Positions 27,325 to 36,567 are shown, counted from the first letter of the stretch. The stretch is 64,000 nt of DNA from Deltaproteobacteria bacterium (GCA_021777225.1 JAJYDQ010000008.1:1-64000); one strand, 5' to 3'. Program-made: numbers and translations. The notes: a model not told the origin generated them from the sequence alone.

Positions 27325-29889
27325 CTATTCTGCCGAGGAGTCCGGAACAATTTTGACGATCACGAATTTTTCTGGATCAAGATATTGTTTGGCCACTCTG
27401 AGAAGATCTTCCGGTTTGACTTCCAAGATTCTTTTAACGTACTCAGTTTTATAATTCCAGCCGAGACCATAGAGTTGGTTGAGCGCCATGTTCTCGGCGC
27501 GAGTCCATGTGCTCTGCAGCCTGATTTCATAGTTGCCGATCAGGTTGCTAATCGCATTCCTGATCTCTTTATCGGAGGAAGAACTTGATCTAACTTTCTC
27601 AATTTCACCTAACAGACCGGAAATCGCTCTGTTAACTTTCGACTCCTCGCAAGCCAGATAAAAGCCGAATTCCCCTTTGTCCAGGCTGGGTTTCATGAAA
27701 GATGTGACCGAATAGGCTAAAGACTGTTTGTCCCTAAGTTCGGAAAAAAGACTTCCGCCTTGGCCGGAAAGTAGATTATTCAATACCTCGAGAGGATATC
27801 TGTCTTGTTCCGACATGCTAACTGCTTGAAAACCCATCGCAATGTGAGCCTTAGCCCTGGGGATACGGACTATATGTTCCCTGGGGTGATCAATGGGGGG
27901 CTCAACTGGAACTTTTGGAGGTTCAAACGATGAAGCAGGAGCATTTCCAAAGAGATCCTCAAGAACCCCGAGCGCTTTCTCCTGGTCAAACTCCCCTACT
28001 ATTGAGATTATCGAGTTTGCAGGAACTGAATACCGTTGATAACAGTCCATCAGGTCCCTGCGGGTGAATTTTGCCAAGGTAGCAATGGTCCCCTCTGTGC
28101 AGAAACCATATGGGTGGGTTTTGTAGAGGGTTTGATTGAGACAGTCTAAAGCGAATTGAACTGGTCTATCAGGTTTTGTCTTGATCCTGTTAATTATAAG
28201 CTGGCGTTCCCTTTCCATTTCCTTTTCGGGAAATGTGGGATTGTTGTAAATCGTGGACATCAAGGTGAGACCTTTTTCCATATGGCGGCTGAAAATGGTT
28301 AGTGACAGGCCAAACGAATCGTAACCGGAAAAGCCGTTCAATCGACCACCCATTTCTTCAACTATCCTGGAAATCTCGACTTCCGAGATGCCTTCGACTC
28401 CTCTGGTTGACATGTTAGCCACAAAGTTCATTATCCCTTGGTTTTCTCTAGTTTCAAATCTTTTACCGCCCAAGTGTACAATTTTGACGGAAACCGCCGG
28501 ATTTGAATTGTCAGGAGTTAATAGGACCCGTATTCCGTTCGAGAGTTGCGTGAGAGTAGTTTGTGGTTCTCTTGAAGGGGTTTCTGTAGCGACTTTCAAA
28601 ACCGGTGCAAAAGACCTGATGATTTGTGCGAGACTTCCGATCTTGCAATCCTTGGAGTCATCTTCTGGAGCCAAAACAGTAATAGTGCTGCTGAGCGCTC
28701 CCATATAAATTCTTACGACTTCGGATACTTCGTCGGGAGTAACGGACCTGTTCAGAACTAAATACTTATCTTCGTAATTCGGGTCATCAGCATCGGCTTT
28801 TGATGTGCCTATGCCTCTGGCCATACCCTGAACGGTCTCGTAGGAATACACATGCTGAGACTCAATATGTACTTTGGCGCGTTCGAGTTCTCCAAATGAT
28901 GGGGGTTCATTTGCCAGTAGGGAAATTTCTTCCATTATCCCACGAGTTGCGGCTTCAAGATTTGATGAATCCAATGTCGCTGAGATTAGCATCAGGCCGG
29001 GTTCCCTTGGTGTGATGCAAGAGACGGATATTGTATGAACCAGCCTTTTATCCATTTTGAGGGACTTGACAAGGCGAGAGCTATCTCGGCCTCCTAGAAT
29101 GTCTGCCGCAATGTCTAACGGGTTGGTGTCGATTGAACTAGCTTGGGGGACATGGAATGCGATATTTAATCTGGTTTCCCGGGAATTCTTATCTGTGACA
29201 AAAGATGACCTGATATCCTTTTGAGCAGATTCCACCGCTCTCGGTGGTCTAAAAAATCCTACTGGTTTAAGGTCTGACGTCAATTTCTCGATTTCCTTGA
29301 GTACTTCCGAGGTATTTACATCTCCAGAAACAACAAGAAATATATTGGAAGGCACATACCATTTTTCCCGGAATCCAATTACGTCCTCCCGCGTGAATTT
29401 TTCCACCATCTCCTTGGAGCCAATCACTGAATATTTGTAAGGGCTGGCAACAAACGCTGTTGAGAAAACAAGTTCTGCAGACTTTCTCTCAGGTCTTTCT
29501 TGAGTCTCAAGGATTTCTTCCAGGATAACCTGTTTTTCTCTTTCCAGCTCTTCTGGATCAATCGTGGGGTGAAATACAGCATCAACAAGTATATCGAGGA
29601 TATGAGCAATTTCCGTGGAAGGAGCGGCGATGTGAAACACTGTCTCATCCCAACTGGTATATGCATTAATTTCTCCTCCTAATGCCTCTATTTCTCTAGC
29701 TATTTGGCCTACTCCCCGTCTGGGTGTTCCTTTAAAGGCCATGTGTTCAATGAGGTGGCCAATTCCTCGCTCAAAACATTCTTCATCGGCGCTGCCGACT
29801 CTAACCCAAAACTCAGCGGCCGCAATTTTTCGGGCATGGTCTTCCTCAATCAGGACCTCCAGACCATTCTTTAACGTATGACGTGTCAA
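27325..29889 (-). CDS. M16 family zinc peptidase, two fused halves
   Basis: An 854-residue pitrilysin-type protease with two homologous halves. The N-terminal half carries the inverted zinc motif HLIEH at residues 45-49, followed by MAFKGTPRRGVGQIAREIEA, and the distal Glu in EREKQVILEEI. The C-terminal half (from about 430) lacks HxxEH, as expected for the inactive lobe. No signal peptide is visible. Relatives process small peptides. The TTG start at 29889 has GGAGGG just upstream. A spacer of 150 bp separates it from hflX. Confidence 0.9.
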   Translation of the reverse strand: MTRHTLKNGLEVLIEEDHARKIAAAEFWVRVGSADEECFERGIGHLIEHMAFKGTPRRGVGQIAREIEALGGEINAYTSWDETVFHIAAPSTEIAHILDILVDAVFHPTIDPEELEREKQVILEEILETQERPERKSAELVFSTAFVASPYKYSVIGSKEMVEKFTREDVIGFREKWYVPSNIFLVVSGDVNTSEVLKEIEKLTSDLKPVGFFRPPRAVESAQKDIRSSFVTDKNSRETRLNIAFHVPQASSIDTNPLDIAADILGGRDSSRLVKSLKMDKRLVHTISVSCITPREPGLMLISATLDSSNLEAATRGIMEEISLLANEPPSFGELERAKVHIESQHVYSYETVQGMARGIGTSKADADDPNYEDKYLVLNRSVTPDEVSEVVRIYMGALSSTITVLAPEDDSKDCKIGSLAQIIRSFAPVLKVATETPSREPQTTLTQLSNGIRVLLTPDNSNPAVSVKIVHLGGKRFETRENQGIMNFVANMSTRGVEGISEVEISRIVEEMGGRLNGFSGYDSFGLSLTIFSRHMEKGLTLMSTIYNNPTFPEKEMERERQLIINRIKTKPDRPVQFALDCLNQTLYKTHPYGFCTEGTIATLAKFTRRDLMDCYQRYSVPANSIISIVGEFDQEKALGVLEDLFGNAPASSFEPPKVPVEPPIDHPREHIVRIPRAKAHIAMGFQAVSMSEQDRYPLEVLNNLLSGQGGSLFSELRDKQSLAYSVTSFMKPSLDKGEFGFYLACEESKVNRAISGLLGEIEKVRSSSSSDKEIRNAISNLIGNYEIRLQSTWTRAENMALNQLYGLGWNYKTEYVKRILEVKPEDLLRVAKQYLDPEKFVIVKIVPDSSAE

Positions 29890-29981
29890 CTTTCCCTCCT
29901 TGGAGCAAAAATTAGAATATTAAATGTTGTTGAAAAAACATCTGAAACAATTCTATTGAAAATGATAATAACCTTAAGAGG

Positions 29982-31658
29982 CTATACCGTATTTTTTAAA
30001 CTGTCTCTCAGGTTGAATAAAGTTTTGACCAAAGCTTCATTGGGCCCCAGGTTCAAGAATACATCCGTATAGACCTTCGCCTGATTTTGTAGAATTTCCC
30101 TGAACGCTTCGCGGCGACAACTGTCGACTCTGGTCGCAATATCCCTCAGTATGTCTACGATCTTGAGTCTTAGCAACCACTTTGGAATAAAAGGAGCAAT
30201 GGCTGTATTCAAAACCATGTCCAGAAGAGTCATTCCTCCACCAATAGCCACCTCCGCTGTAACAAGGAATACCGCCCAGAGAGTGTATGAGCCGTATAGC
30301 TTGAGTTCATCGACGGTGGACAAACCTTCTCTGAATTTTTCAAATTCTCCTTCCAATAAGCTTTCTATGTTCGGGAAAACCCTTTCATAAAAAGCGCGAA
30401 TTTGTTCGGATGTAAGTCTCGGGCATGATTCAAGGGCAATCGATCGGAAATCAGAAAGATCCTCTTCGCATGACAGTAATTCAGCGACGCGGAGGTTTAA
30501 TCTCGCAATTGAAGCTTCAATCATAGCAAGAGAATAACCGTAATCATTTTTCAGGAACGTTTCTACAGAAACCTTTTCGTCAATGCCTACATTTTCCGAA
30601 ACGACCAGATTTGTAGTAACGGCGCTGCGTAATGTTGTAAATGCCTTCCTGAATGCCATCCGTACCGCTGATCTAGGCGCATAAAGAATGTCATATTTGC
30701 GCAGCAAATTTTCGAGGCGGACCTGGATTCGTTCTTCCACTTCCTTAGATCCGGATACGTCAAATTGGTTCTCAACGTCTTCCATGATCCTCTGGGCATC
30801 CGTCTCGATGCTTTCGACAATTTTTTGGACTCTAAGCTGAAAGTCATTGATTGAGTGAAGTGTCGTCTCAATGCTATCTAAAGTTATCGCTCGCAATCGG
30901 TCATATTCGGCAGTTTTGAGCCGAGAGACTTCATCGATTGACTCGAATCTTTTAAACAAATTCAGAAAATGTGATATCGGCCCACCGATAGGCAATATCT
31001 CGGGAGTTCCCTCGATCCGATCTATCCGGCTAAGTTCCATTTCCGGGAATTCGCTGCAGAGGCTTTGGTGGAAATCGGAAAACGCGTCGTCAGATACCGC
31101 TTTGTTAAGAACTACTCTAATTTCTTTGCCCCATTTGAAAGCGCTTCGTATGACATTTCGTCCTGCCATGTCACCGTATTTTTCTTGGGAAGCGACGAAA
31201 ATAATCAGATCGGACAATAAAAAAAAATGGTCCGCAATAATCTGGTTCGACTTTTCTATACTGTCAAAGTCCGGCGTATCCACAAGGATTACGTTTTCAA
31301 AAGTTCTTGCCTGATAGGGAAAAATTCGCGATTCGCTCCCGAGGCCGCATTCATTCAAGAAGGCTTCCAAGATTTTTTCCAGGGGCAGAGGGCAAGATAT
31401 CACAGCCTCTCTAGTACAGGGTCGCATGATCCCAACCTTGCTCACTTTTGCGGCGACAAGCGAATTGAACAGGACGCTTTTCCCGGAGCCGGTTCCCCCC
31501 AAAATACTAGTCAATATTGGAAAGTCGGAACCTAGGCGGTTTCTCCACTCAATGGCATGCAATAACTTGACGTTATCAACTATCTGTTTTTTGAGCGCAA
31601 GGTAATTTTTTACCCTAGGATCTAATCCAAGATCCAACTGTCTTAGAAGATCGGCCAA
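29982..31658 (-). CDS. Dynamin-like GTPase with C-terminal membrane segment
   Basis: A 558-residue protein. The G domain has ILGGTGSGKSVLFNSLV (G1) and LVDTPDFDSIEKSN (G3). The expected NKxD (G4) reads LNKAVSDD and lacks the Asp at its usual place. Long helical segments follow. A hydrophobic pair at about 455-495 (WAVFLVTAEVAIGGGMTLL) could insert in the membrane. The architecture resembles bacterial dynamin/YfjP-type GTPases acting on membranes. The start appears to be TTG at 31658. Confidence 0.75.
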   Translation of the reverse strand: MADLLRQLDLGLDPRVKNYLALKKQIVDNVKLLHAIEWRNRLGSDFPILTSILGGTGSGKSVLFNSLVAAKVSKVGIMRPCTREAVISCPLPLEKILEAFLNECGLGSESRIFPYQARTFENVILVDTPDFDSIEKSNQIIADHFFLLSDLIIFVASQEKYGDMAGRNVIRSAFKWGKEIRVVLNKAVSDDAFSDFHQSLCSEFPEMELSRIDRIEGTPEILPIGGPISHFLNLFKRFESIDEVSRLKTAEYDRLRAITLDSIETTLHSINDFQLRVQKIVESIETDAQRIMEDVENQFDVSGSKEVEERIQVRLENLLRKYDILYAPRSAVRMAFRKAFTTLRSAVTTNLVVSENVGIDEKVSVETFLKNDYGYSLAMIEASIARLNLRVAELLSCEEDLSDFRSIALESCPRLTSEQIRAFYERVFPNIESLLEGEFEKFREGLSTVDELKLYGSYTLWAVFLVTAEVAIGGGMTLLDMVLNTAIAPFIPKWLLRLKIVDILRDIATRVDSCRREAFREILQNQAKVYTDVFLNLGPNEALVKTLFNLRDSLKNTV

Positions 31659-31770
31659 ATCAGAAGACCTGCTTACACAATCACTCTTTTCTTTACTATA
31701 TAAGTTTACGCGCCGAATCCCCTATTTAGAAATCCACTTGATCCTGGATCAATGTTTGCTCACCTACATC

Positions 31771-32037
31771 TCATTTGTCAGATGAACATATTATACGTCG
31801 TAATGCTGGAGAAACAAATACTGTTTCAAGATTAAACCTGCTTAATGAACGAGCGAGTAATTTTATTTTTCTCTTTTTCGAATCATTTTTGTCTATGAGT
31901 ATCAGATGATCATTCTGTAGCCTGCAGTAGCCCCCGTTAGCGCGAATCGGCCCCTTAGCCAGGTTCTCATATCTAAGCTTGACTCCCAGACGGTTAGCAA
32001 GATCTTCAAGTTTTGATAACACATCAAAATCGTTCAT
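31771..32037 (-). CDS. Small conserved protein of unknown function
   Basis: An 88-residue soluble protein: LEDLANRLGVKLRYENL, GGYCRLQNDHLILIDKN, KIKLLARSLSRFNLETVFVS and PALRRII. This pattern occurs in short uncharacterised proteins of many anaerobes and Bacteroidetes. The start at ATG 32037 fits the conserved region; an in-frame TTG at 32100 would add 21 unlikely residues. No catalytic motif is evident. Confidence 0.6.
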   Translation of the reverse strand: MNDFDVLSKLEDLANRLGVKLRYENLAKGPIRANGGYCRLQNDHLILIDKNDSKKRKIKLLARSLSRFNLETVFVSPALRRIICSSDK

Positions 32038-32184
32038 ACAAACAATCCTGAAATTCTTGTGATGTTCTGTTCGATTAGGTTTTATAGGAGGAGTTGTCAA
32101 GAAAAATACTATGTAACATTATACAAAGATGAAGTTCCAAGTGGCTTGAATTGGCGAAATATTCGAAAAAAGCTACAGCGCATC

Positions 32185-32213
32185 TTGACAATCAGAATGT
32201 TTGTCTATAACAT
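32185..32213 (+). promoter_or_regulatory. Promoter candidate for the HU gene
   Basis: TTGACA at 32185-32190 is followed by TATAAC at 32206-32211 (15-bp spacing) or TAACAT at 32208-32213 (17-bp spacing), about 60 bp before the HU start. Confidence 0.5.
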
Positions 32214-32273
32214 GCGAAAATTCATGTGTTCATAAGATGTTGAATAAATTAAGTTTTAATTGGAGGTGTTTTG

Positions 32274-32558
32274 GTGAGGACATCTGACGTAGTAGATTTG
32301 GTAGCTCAGGAAGCCGGAATAACAAAAAAGGCAGCTTCAATCGCCTTGAAGACCGTAGTCAAGGCCATTCAGGATTCATTAAATACTAAAGATGGCATGA
32401 TTCGTATTCCTGATCTCGGGACGTTCAAAGTCATAGAGAAGAAGGAAAGAATGGGTACCAACCCGAAGACCGGCGAGAAAATCAAGATCCTGGGCGGCAC
32501 GGCTCCAAAGTTCTCTGCATCAGCTACTTTGAAGAAACTCGTGGCACAGGGAGGATGA
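32274..32558 (+). CDS. HU/IHF-family DNA-binding protein
   Basis: A 94-residue nucleoid protein. RTSDVVDLVAQEAGITKKAA forms the helical dimer core, and IPDLGTFKVIEKKERMGTNP with KTGEKIKI forms the DNA-binding arm. Residue pattern is closer to HU than IHF. GTG at 32274 is preferred over TTG 32271 because TGGAGGTG ends six bases upstream. Its TGA stop at 32556-32558 overlaps the upstream open frame of the site-2 protease, suggesting coupled translation. Confidence 0.92.
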   Translation: MRTSDVVDLVAQEAGITKKAASIALKTVVKAIQDSLNTKDGMIRIPDLGTFKVIEKKERMGTNPKTGEKIKILGGTAPKFSASATLKKLVAQGG

Positions 32559-32703
32559 CTCCATCCGTCGCTCGTGGTTTATAAACATAGCGTTATTTGC
32601 GGCTACTATCGTTACAACGACAGTAGCCGGCGCACTTTATGCCAATAAAGAGTTCGTTTCATGGTTTTCTTTTTTCGTTAATGGACTATTTTTTTCAATT
32701 CCG

Positions 32704-33402
32704 TTGATGTCCATTCTTTTGGTCCATGAGATGGGACATTTCCTTGCGGGCAGACGTCGCCATTTAGATGTGACGCCTCCCTATTTCATACCAGCGATTC
32801 CACCGGTAGGCACATTTGGAGCGTTTATCAAAATTCGTTCCTTTATTCCCAACCGTCAGGCGCTAATAGAGGTTGGGGCCGCAGGGCCGGTCTGTGGGGC
32901 TATTATCGCCATTCCTTTACTCTTTGTTGGAATTAGCCTTTCCACCATTCACCAGGGGGCTCAGGTCGGGACCTCCGGCATGTCGTTCGGAACGTCAATC
33001 ATACTGGAACTCGCCTGTCTGGCATGGTTTGGGCATTTTTCCAGTCAAGCGGTTATTTTGCTCCACCCTATAGCAATCGCAGCCTGGTTCGGATTATTTG
33101 TTACCGCCATGAACCTGTTGCCGATGGGGCAGTTGGACGGTGGGCACGTAGTATACGCGATGTTCGGACCAAAAATTGCCCGTTACGTGAGTTATGGGGT
33201 GTTTGGGTCTCTGGCGCCTCTAGGATATTTCGCGTGGCCCGGCTGGATAATGTTCGCTGCTCTTGCTCTCTTAATCGGTTTGAAACACCCACCACCCATC
33301 GACACATATACTCCCCCGTCTCCTGCAGGAAAGGCATTGGCCTGGACAGCGATAGCGCTGTTTGTTCTAACTTTTGTCCCTGCGCCGATCAGTGTGTTCT
33401 GA
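32704..33402 (+). CDS. Site-2 protease-type membrane metallopeptidase, start uncertain
   Basis: A membrane zinc protease. HEMGHFLAGRR supplies HExxH, and MNLLPMGQLDGGHVVYA supplies the third ligand in the LDG motif. About five to six further hydrophobic segments are visible. Canonical starts begin only at TTG 32704, immediately before the HEMGH helix. The same frame is open back to 32533 and encodes a hydrophobic helix typical of family members (WFINIALFAATIVTTTVAG), so the true protein probably starts upstream. No ATG, GTG or TTG exists there; ATC at 32563, eight bases after AGGGAGG, is the best-placed codon. Confidence 0.8.
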   Translation: MMSILLVHEMGHFLAGRRRHLDVTPPYFIPAIPPVGTFGAFIKIRSFIPNRQALIEVGAAGPVCGAIIAIPLLFVGISLSTIHQGAQVGTSGMSFGTSIILELACLAWFGHFSSQAVILLHPIAIAAWFGLFVTAMNLLPMGQLDGGHVVYAMFGPKIARYVSYGVFGSLAPLGYFAWPGWIMFAALALLIGLKHPPPIDTYTPPSPAGKALAWTAIALFVLTFVPAPISVF

Positions 33403-33511
33403 TAGACATTGTTGCCCGACGTCTCGTGTTTGCGGGATAGTGATCTGAACACTACGAAAGGCGTCTGTAGATCCACAGATTTCTGCGTCAAGGAGTTCGT
33501 TGGTTGAGATT

Positions 33512-34912
33512 TTAAATCGTCTTCACAACGTCACCTGATTGTTTGCTCCTGACAAAAGATGTTATCGCCGTAAGCGCCGCTATGAAGGCGCCGGCTATGT
33601 ACGCGTAACGCAATCCAGAGAGAAACAGGAGCGCCTCCTGGTAATTAAGAGAATGCTTTTCAAGAATGCAGTTAGACACGAATATATGAAGAACCGCGCC
33701 CGCCAATGCTATCCCTGCCATCATCCCTACATTGCGTACAGTTGCGACTATCGATGACGCAACCCCGGCGTTTGCCCGGGGAACAACACTCATCGCTGCG
33801 CTGGTGTTTGGAGATTGAAAAATACCAGTGCCTAATCCAAATAGGGCCAACCTTAAAGCCACATCAAGAGGCGTAGCGGAAGATGGCAGCAAACCCATTA
33901 AAATAAGGGCTATACAGCTAATAGAACCCCCAATGCATGAAAGCAATCGCGTCCCCGGTCTATCCGAGAGCGCGCCACTTACGGGGGCAATTACTATTAT
34001 CGCCAGGGGGAAGGCTGTCATAACCTTTCCTACGGCCCCAGGGTTGCAATGCAGGACGCGTTGCAAAAAGAATGGAGTCAGAAAAACCATCACGTATTGG
34101 GAGACGAAGTTGAAAAAGGAACTCAGACAAGCAAAAGAGAAAGTAGCTGATTGAAATAGGCCCAAATTTAGCATCGGTTCAGATGTCCTGGATTCTATGA
34201 CGAAAAACATAGATCCGCTGATCACAGCGCCTACGAGAGCCAGGACAGTAACTTTGTTGATTCCGGCGCTCTGAAGCCGGTTGATGATCATTATAATCGA
34301 AAACATAAAAATAAAAGCCGCGATAGCGCCCCAAAAATCTAACTTGCCCGGTTTTAGCCTGAAGATAGGGATAACTTTAAATCCTATGATCAAGGCGATG
34401 ACTCCAATGGGTATGTTGATCAGAAACGTAAAACGCCAACCAAACAGACTTGTCAGGAAACCGCCCAATGACGGTCCAATGGCTAAACCCGCTGAAATAC
34501 TTATAGCAAATATACCTAAGGCCCTACCCAACTCGTTGGTGGGAAAACTTGAGGTAATAATGGCGAAAGGAACAGCCATCATCATCCCTGCCGTAAACCC
34601 CTGCACAGCGCGAAAAATGATTAGCCAATACATGCTGGGCGCGAGTCCACACAAGCCCGAAGAGATTACAAATCCACCAAGCCCGTAAAGAAAGACTTTT
34701 TTGTATCCGATGACGTCGCCAAGTCGTCCATAAAAAAGTAATAGACTGCTCACAGTTAAAAGGTATATCACTGGGACCCATTGCGCCGTGGACATGTCAG
34801 TTTGAAATACCTCAGTCAACGTTGGAAGAATTACGCTAACCATGCTGGCGTCAATTGGGACCATTATCATTCCTGTCATTACAGACGCCAGAATGGCGTA
34901 TCTTTTTTCCAA
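33512..34912 (-). CDS. MFS transporter, EmrB/QacA (DHA2) type
   Basis: A 466-residue inner-membrane protein with about 14 hydrophobic segments. LDASMVSV-like IDASMVSVILPTLTEVFQTD opens helix 1, and FYGRLGDVIGYKKVFLYG is motif A. GPSLGGFL with FTFLINIPIG is the DHA2 antiporter motif C region. It would export drugs or metabolites using the proton gradient. No regulator or membrane-fusion partner is adjacent, so the substrate cannot be inferred. Confidence 0.88.
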   Translation of the reverse strand: MEKRYAILASVMTGMIMVPIDASMVSVILPTLTEVFQTDMSTAQWVPVIYLLTVSSLLLFYGRLGDVIGYKKVFLYGLGGFVISSGLCGLAPSMYWLIIFRAVQGFTAGMMMAVPFAIITSSFPTNELGRALGIFAISISAGLAIGPSLGGFLTSLFGWRFTFLINIPIGVIALIIGFKVIPIFRLKPGKLDFWGAIAAFIFMFSIIMIINRLQSAGINKVTVLALVGAVISGSMFFVIESRTSEPMLNLGLFQSATFSFACLSSFFNFVSQYVMVFLTPFFLQRVLHCNPGAVGKVMTAFPLAIIVIAPVSGALSDRPGTRLLSCIGGSISCIALILMGLLPSSATPLDVALRLALFGLGTGIFQSPNTSAAMSVVPRANAGVASSIVATVRNVGMMAGIALAGAVLHIFVSNCILEKHSLNYQEALLFLSGLRYAYIAGAFIAALTAITSFVRSKQSGDVVKTI

Positions 34913-34988
34913 ACCGCCTCCTATTGGGATTAAGCCGCTATGCTAAATATCTAAAATAATGAACTCGCAACAAAGTTTAATAAACAGT

Positions 34989-35699
34989 CTAGTTCACTCC
35001 ATCCTGAGACTTGCCACTTATTCTCGAGTATATTCTCGCCACGGTTATCACGCCTATTGCAAAAAGAACTTCAAGAGCGTAGAGACCAAACGTCGGTATT
35101 CGAATGAGTTCTCTGACCGCTGGGTCTGTGAAGATCATCTCCGCCGCTACCTTACCCAAGATGGCAGCTCCAAAATAAATAATAAACGGAAACCTAGCCA
35201 TGAGTCGTGATAACAGGTCGCTGGTAAAAACGACAAGGGGTATACTAAGCGCAAGACCAAATACCAGAAGAGGCAGGTTGCCTCTGGACGCGGCCGCTAG
35301 AGCGAGGATATTGTCTGTAGACATAGTGACGTCGGCCACTGTTATTATCCAGATCGCATTCCATACGCTGGTTGCCTGACGCCCCGCTTCCTGCGCCGCT
35401 GCGTCTTGAAGCAGCAGCTTGAATCCGATCCAAAATATTAGCAAACCGCCAACAAGCTTTACAAAGTTGATTTGAAGCAACTGGGAAGCGAAAAAGGTGA
35501 GAGCTACACGAAGGATTACGGCAAGTCCCGCGCCGAAAATGATCCCGAACCGACGTTTTTTCCTGGGCAGTGATCTTACCGCCATGGCGATTACCACCGC
35601 GTTGTCACCAGCCAGGACAAGATCAATTAAAACGATCTGAAATACCCCAAAAACGAGGTCCTCCAGTGAGCCTGAAAATGCTCTGGAATCAATAACCAT
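34989..35699 (-). CDS. TerC-family membrane protein (YjbE type)
   Basis: A 236-residue protein with about seven hydrophobic segments. QIVLIDLVLAGDNAVVIAMA and ADVTMSTDNILALAA contain the paired acidic AGDNA and STDN motifs of TerC proteins. Relatives are linked to tellurite resistance, Mn2+ export and metalation of secreted proteins. ATG at 35699 is preferred over TTG 35711. It sits just downstream of the universal stress protein gene on the same strand. Confidence 0.9.
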   Translation of the reverse strand: MVIDSRAFSGSLEDLVFGVFQIVLIDLVLAGDNAVVIAMAVRSLPRKKRRFGIIFGAGLAVILRVALTFFASQLLQINFVKLVGGLLIFWIGFKLLLQDAAAQEAGRQATSVWNAIWIITVADVTMSTDNILALAAASRGNLPLLVFGLALSIPLVVFTSDLLSRLMARFPFIIYFGAAILGKVAAEMIFTDPAVRELIRIPTFGLYALEVLFAIGVITVARIYSRISGKSQDGVN

Positions 35700-35736
35700 A
35701 ATTTGCCCCAATCCGATTCAAAACAATTTGTTTTGG

Positions 35737-36195
35737 CTAATCGTCCTCGTCATGACTTGGCATCCTGACCACCAGCACAGAACACTTGGCTCGGCGTAAA
35801 ACCGCTTCCGCAACGCTGCCAAGAATCTGATACCTAAACCCGGTCCAGCCATGTGTCCCCATAATGATTAGATCTACGCATTCCTTTTTCGCAAAACTTA
35901 ATATTTCGTCAGAAGGAGAGCCGACCCCAGTATGATAAGACGTCTGTATTCCGTGTTTTCTAAATTCTTGCGAAATTTCTTCTAGGTCCGCGTTAACCGG
36001 TTCTTTGACTTTTTCAATGATCTGTTGTTCATGAAATTTCATTTTGGGACGATAAGCCTGAACAGGCCATGCGCCTATAACATGAATGATCCTGATAGAC
36101 GCGCCCAAGGCTTTAGCGTAATCCAGCGCCCAAGATCTGGCAGCCTCGGCGTTCTTAGAAAAATCTTCACAGAAGAGTATCTTTTTAGGTTCCAT
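35737..36195 (-). CDS. Universal stress protein (UspA family)
   Basis: A 152-residue Usp domain: KKILFCEDFSKNAEAARSWA at the N-terminus, then IRIIHVIGAWPV, CVDLIIMGTHGWTGFRYQIL and GSVAEAVLRRAKCSVLVVR. The GxxG(9x)G(S/T) ATP-binding pattern is represented by GTHGWTG and GSVAE. ATG at 36195 has GGAGGG upstream; an in-frame start at 36279 would add a non-homologous 28 residues. It is divergent from the trp leader. Confidence 0.92.
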   Translation of the reverse strand: MEPKKILFCEDFSKNAEAARSWALDYAKALGASIRIIHVIGAWPVQAYRPKMKFHEQQIIEKVKEPVNADLEEISQEFRKHGIQTSYHTGVGSPSDEILSFAKKECVDLIIMGTHGWTGFRYQILGSVAEAVLRRAKCSVLVVRMPSHDEDD

Positions 36196-36298
36196 TGTTG
36201 CGCCCTCCGTATGGGTTTGCGAAACGAAGCCCGAAATTCGGATAGCAACTAAATTAATAGCGCTCTCGAATTGTTGCAAACACTCGGGCTGTTGGATC

Positions 36299-36327
36299 TT
36301 GACACCTCATTAGTTCTAGGGTATTTA
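36299..36327 (+). promoter_or_regulatory. Promoter of the aromatic supraoperon
   Basis: TTGACA (36299-36304), 17-bp spacer, TATTTA (36322-36327). Transcription would begin near 36334, shortly before the leader peptide and attenuator. No operator-like palindrome was evident over the promoter. Confidence 0.75.
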
Positions 36328-36351
36328 ACATAAAGGAGTCAACGAGTTACC

Positions 36352-36489
36352 GTGGAACAAACCCTTACAAAATTTGTTAGTAAGCTTGAGCGATCTTCAT
36401 TAACTAGTGTTCGTGAAACCGGTTTCCTGTTTTATTGGTGGCGCCGTTCAACTGTGACGGTGTGGTCCGCCCTGGATTGCTCAGTTTAA
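36352..36489 (+). CDS. Aromatic/tryptophan leader peptide
   Basis: A 45-codon ORF from GTG 36352 to TAA 36487-36489. Codons 25-30 read Phe-Leu-Phe-Tyr-Trp-Trp, with another Trp at codon 38. The tandem TGG codons (36436-36441) lie just before the first pairing arm of the attenuator, as in the classic trpL design. AAGGAG lies upstream but at a long spacing (about 13 bases), so initiation is the weakest part of the call. Phe and Tyr codons beside Trp suggest general aromatic sensing. Confidence 0.8.
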   Translation: MEQTLTKFVSKLERSSLTSVRETGFLFYWWRRSTVTVWSALDCSV

Positions 36490-36543
36490 CTACTCATTGT
36501 AGATAGACAACAAGGCCCACCGTCAAATGACGGTGGGTTTTTT
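36443..36543 (+). terminator. Trp-type transcription attenuator before trpE
   Basis: Four arms are visible. Arm 1 (36444-36450, CCGTTCA) pairs with arm 2 (36455-36460, TGACGG) around a 4-base loop with one bulge. Arm 2 extended (36455-36462, TGACGGTG) pairs perfectly with part of arm 3 (36518-36525, CACCGTCA) to make the antiterminator. Arm 3 (36516-36525, CCCACCGTCA) pairs perfectly with arm 4 (36528-36537, TGACGGTGGG), followed by TTTTTT, an intrinsic terminator. Arms 2 and 4 are near copies. A ribosome stalled on the Trp codons would mask arm 1 and favour readthrough into trpE. Confidence 0.9.
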
Positions 36544-36567
36544 GTTTCTGAAGAAAGGAACCAAATT

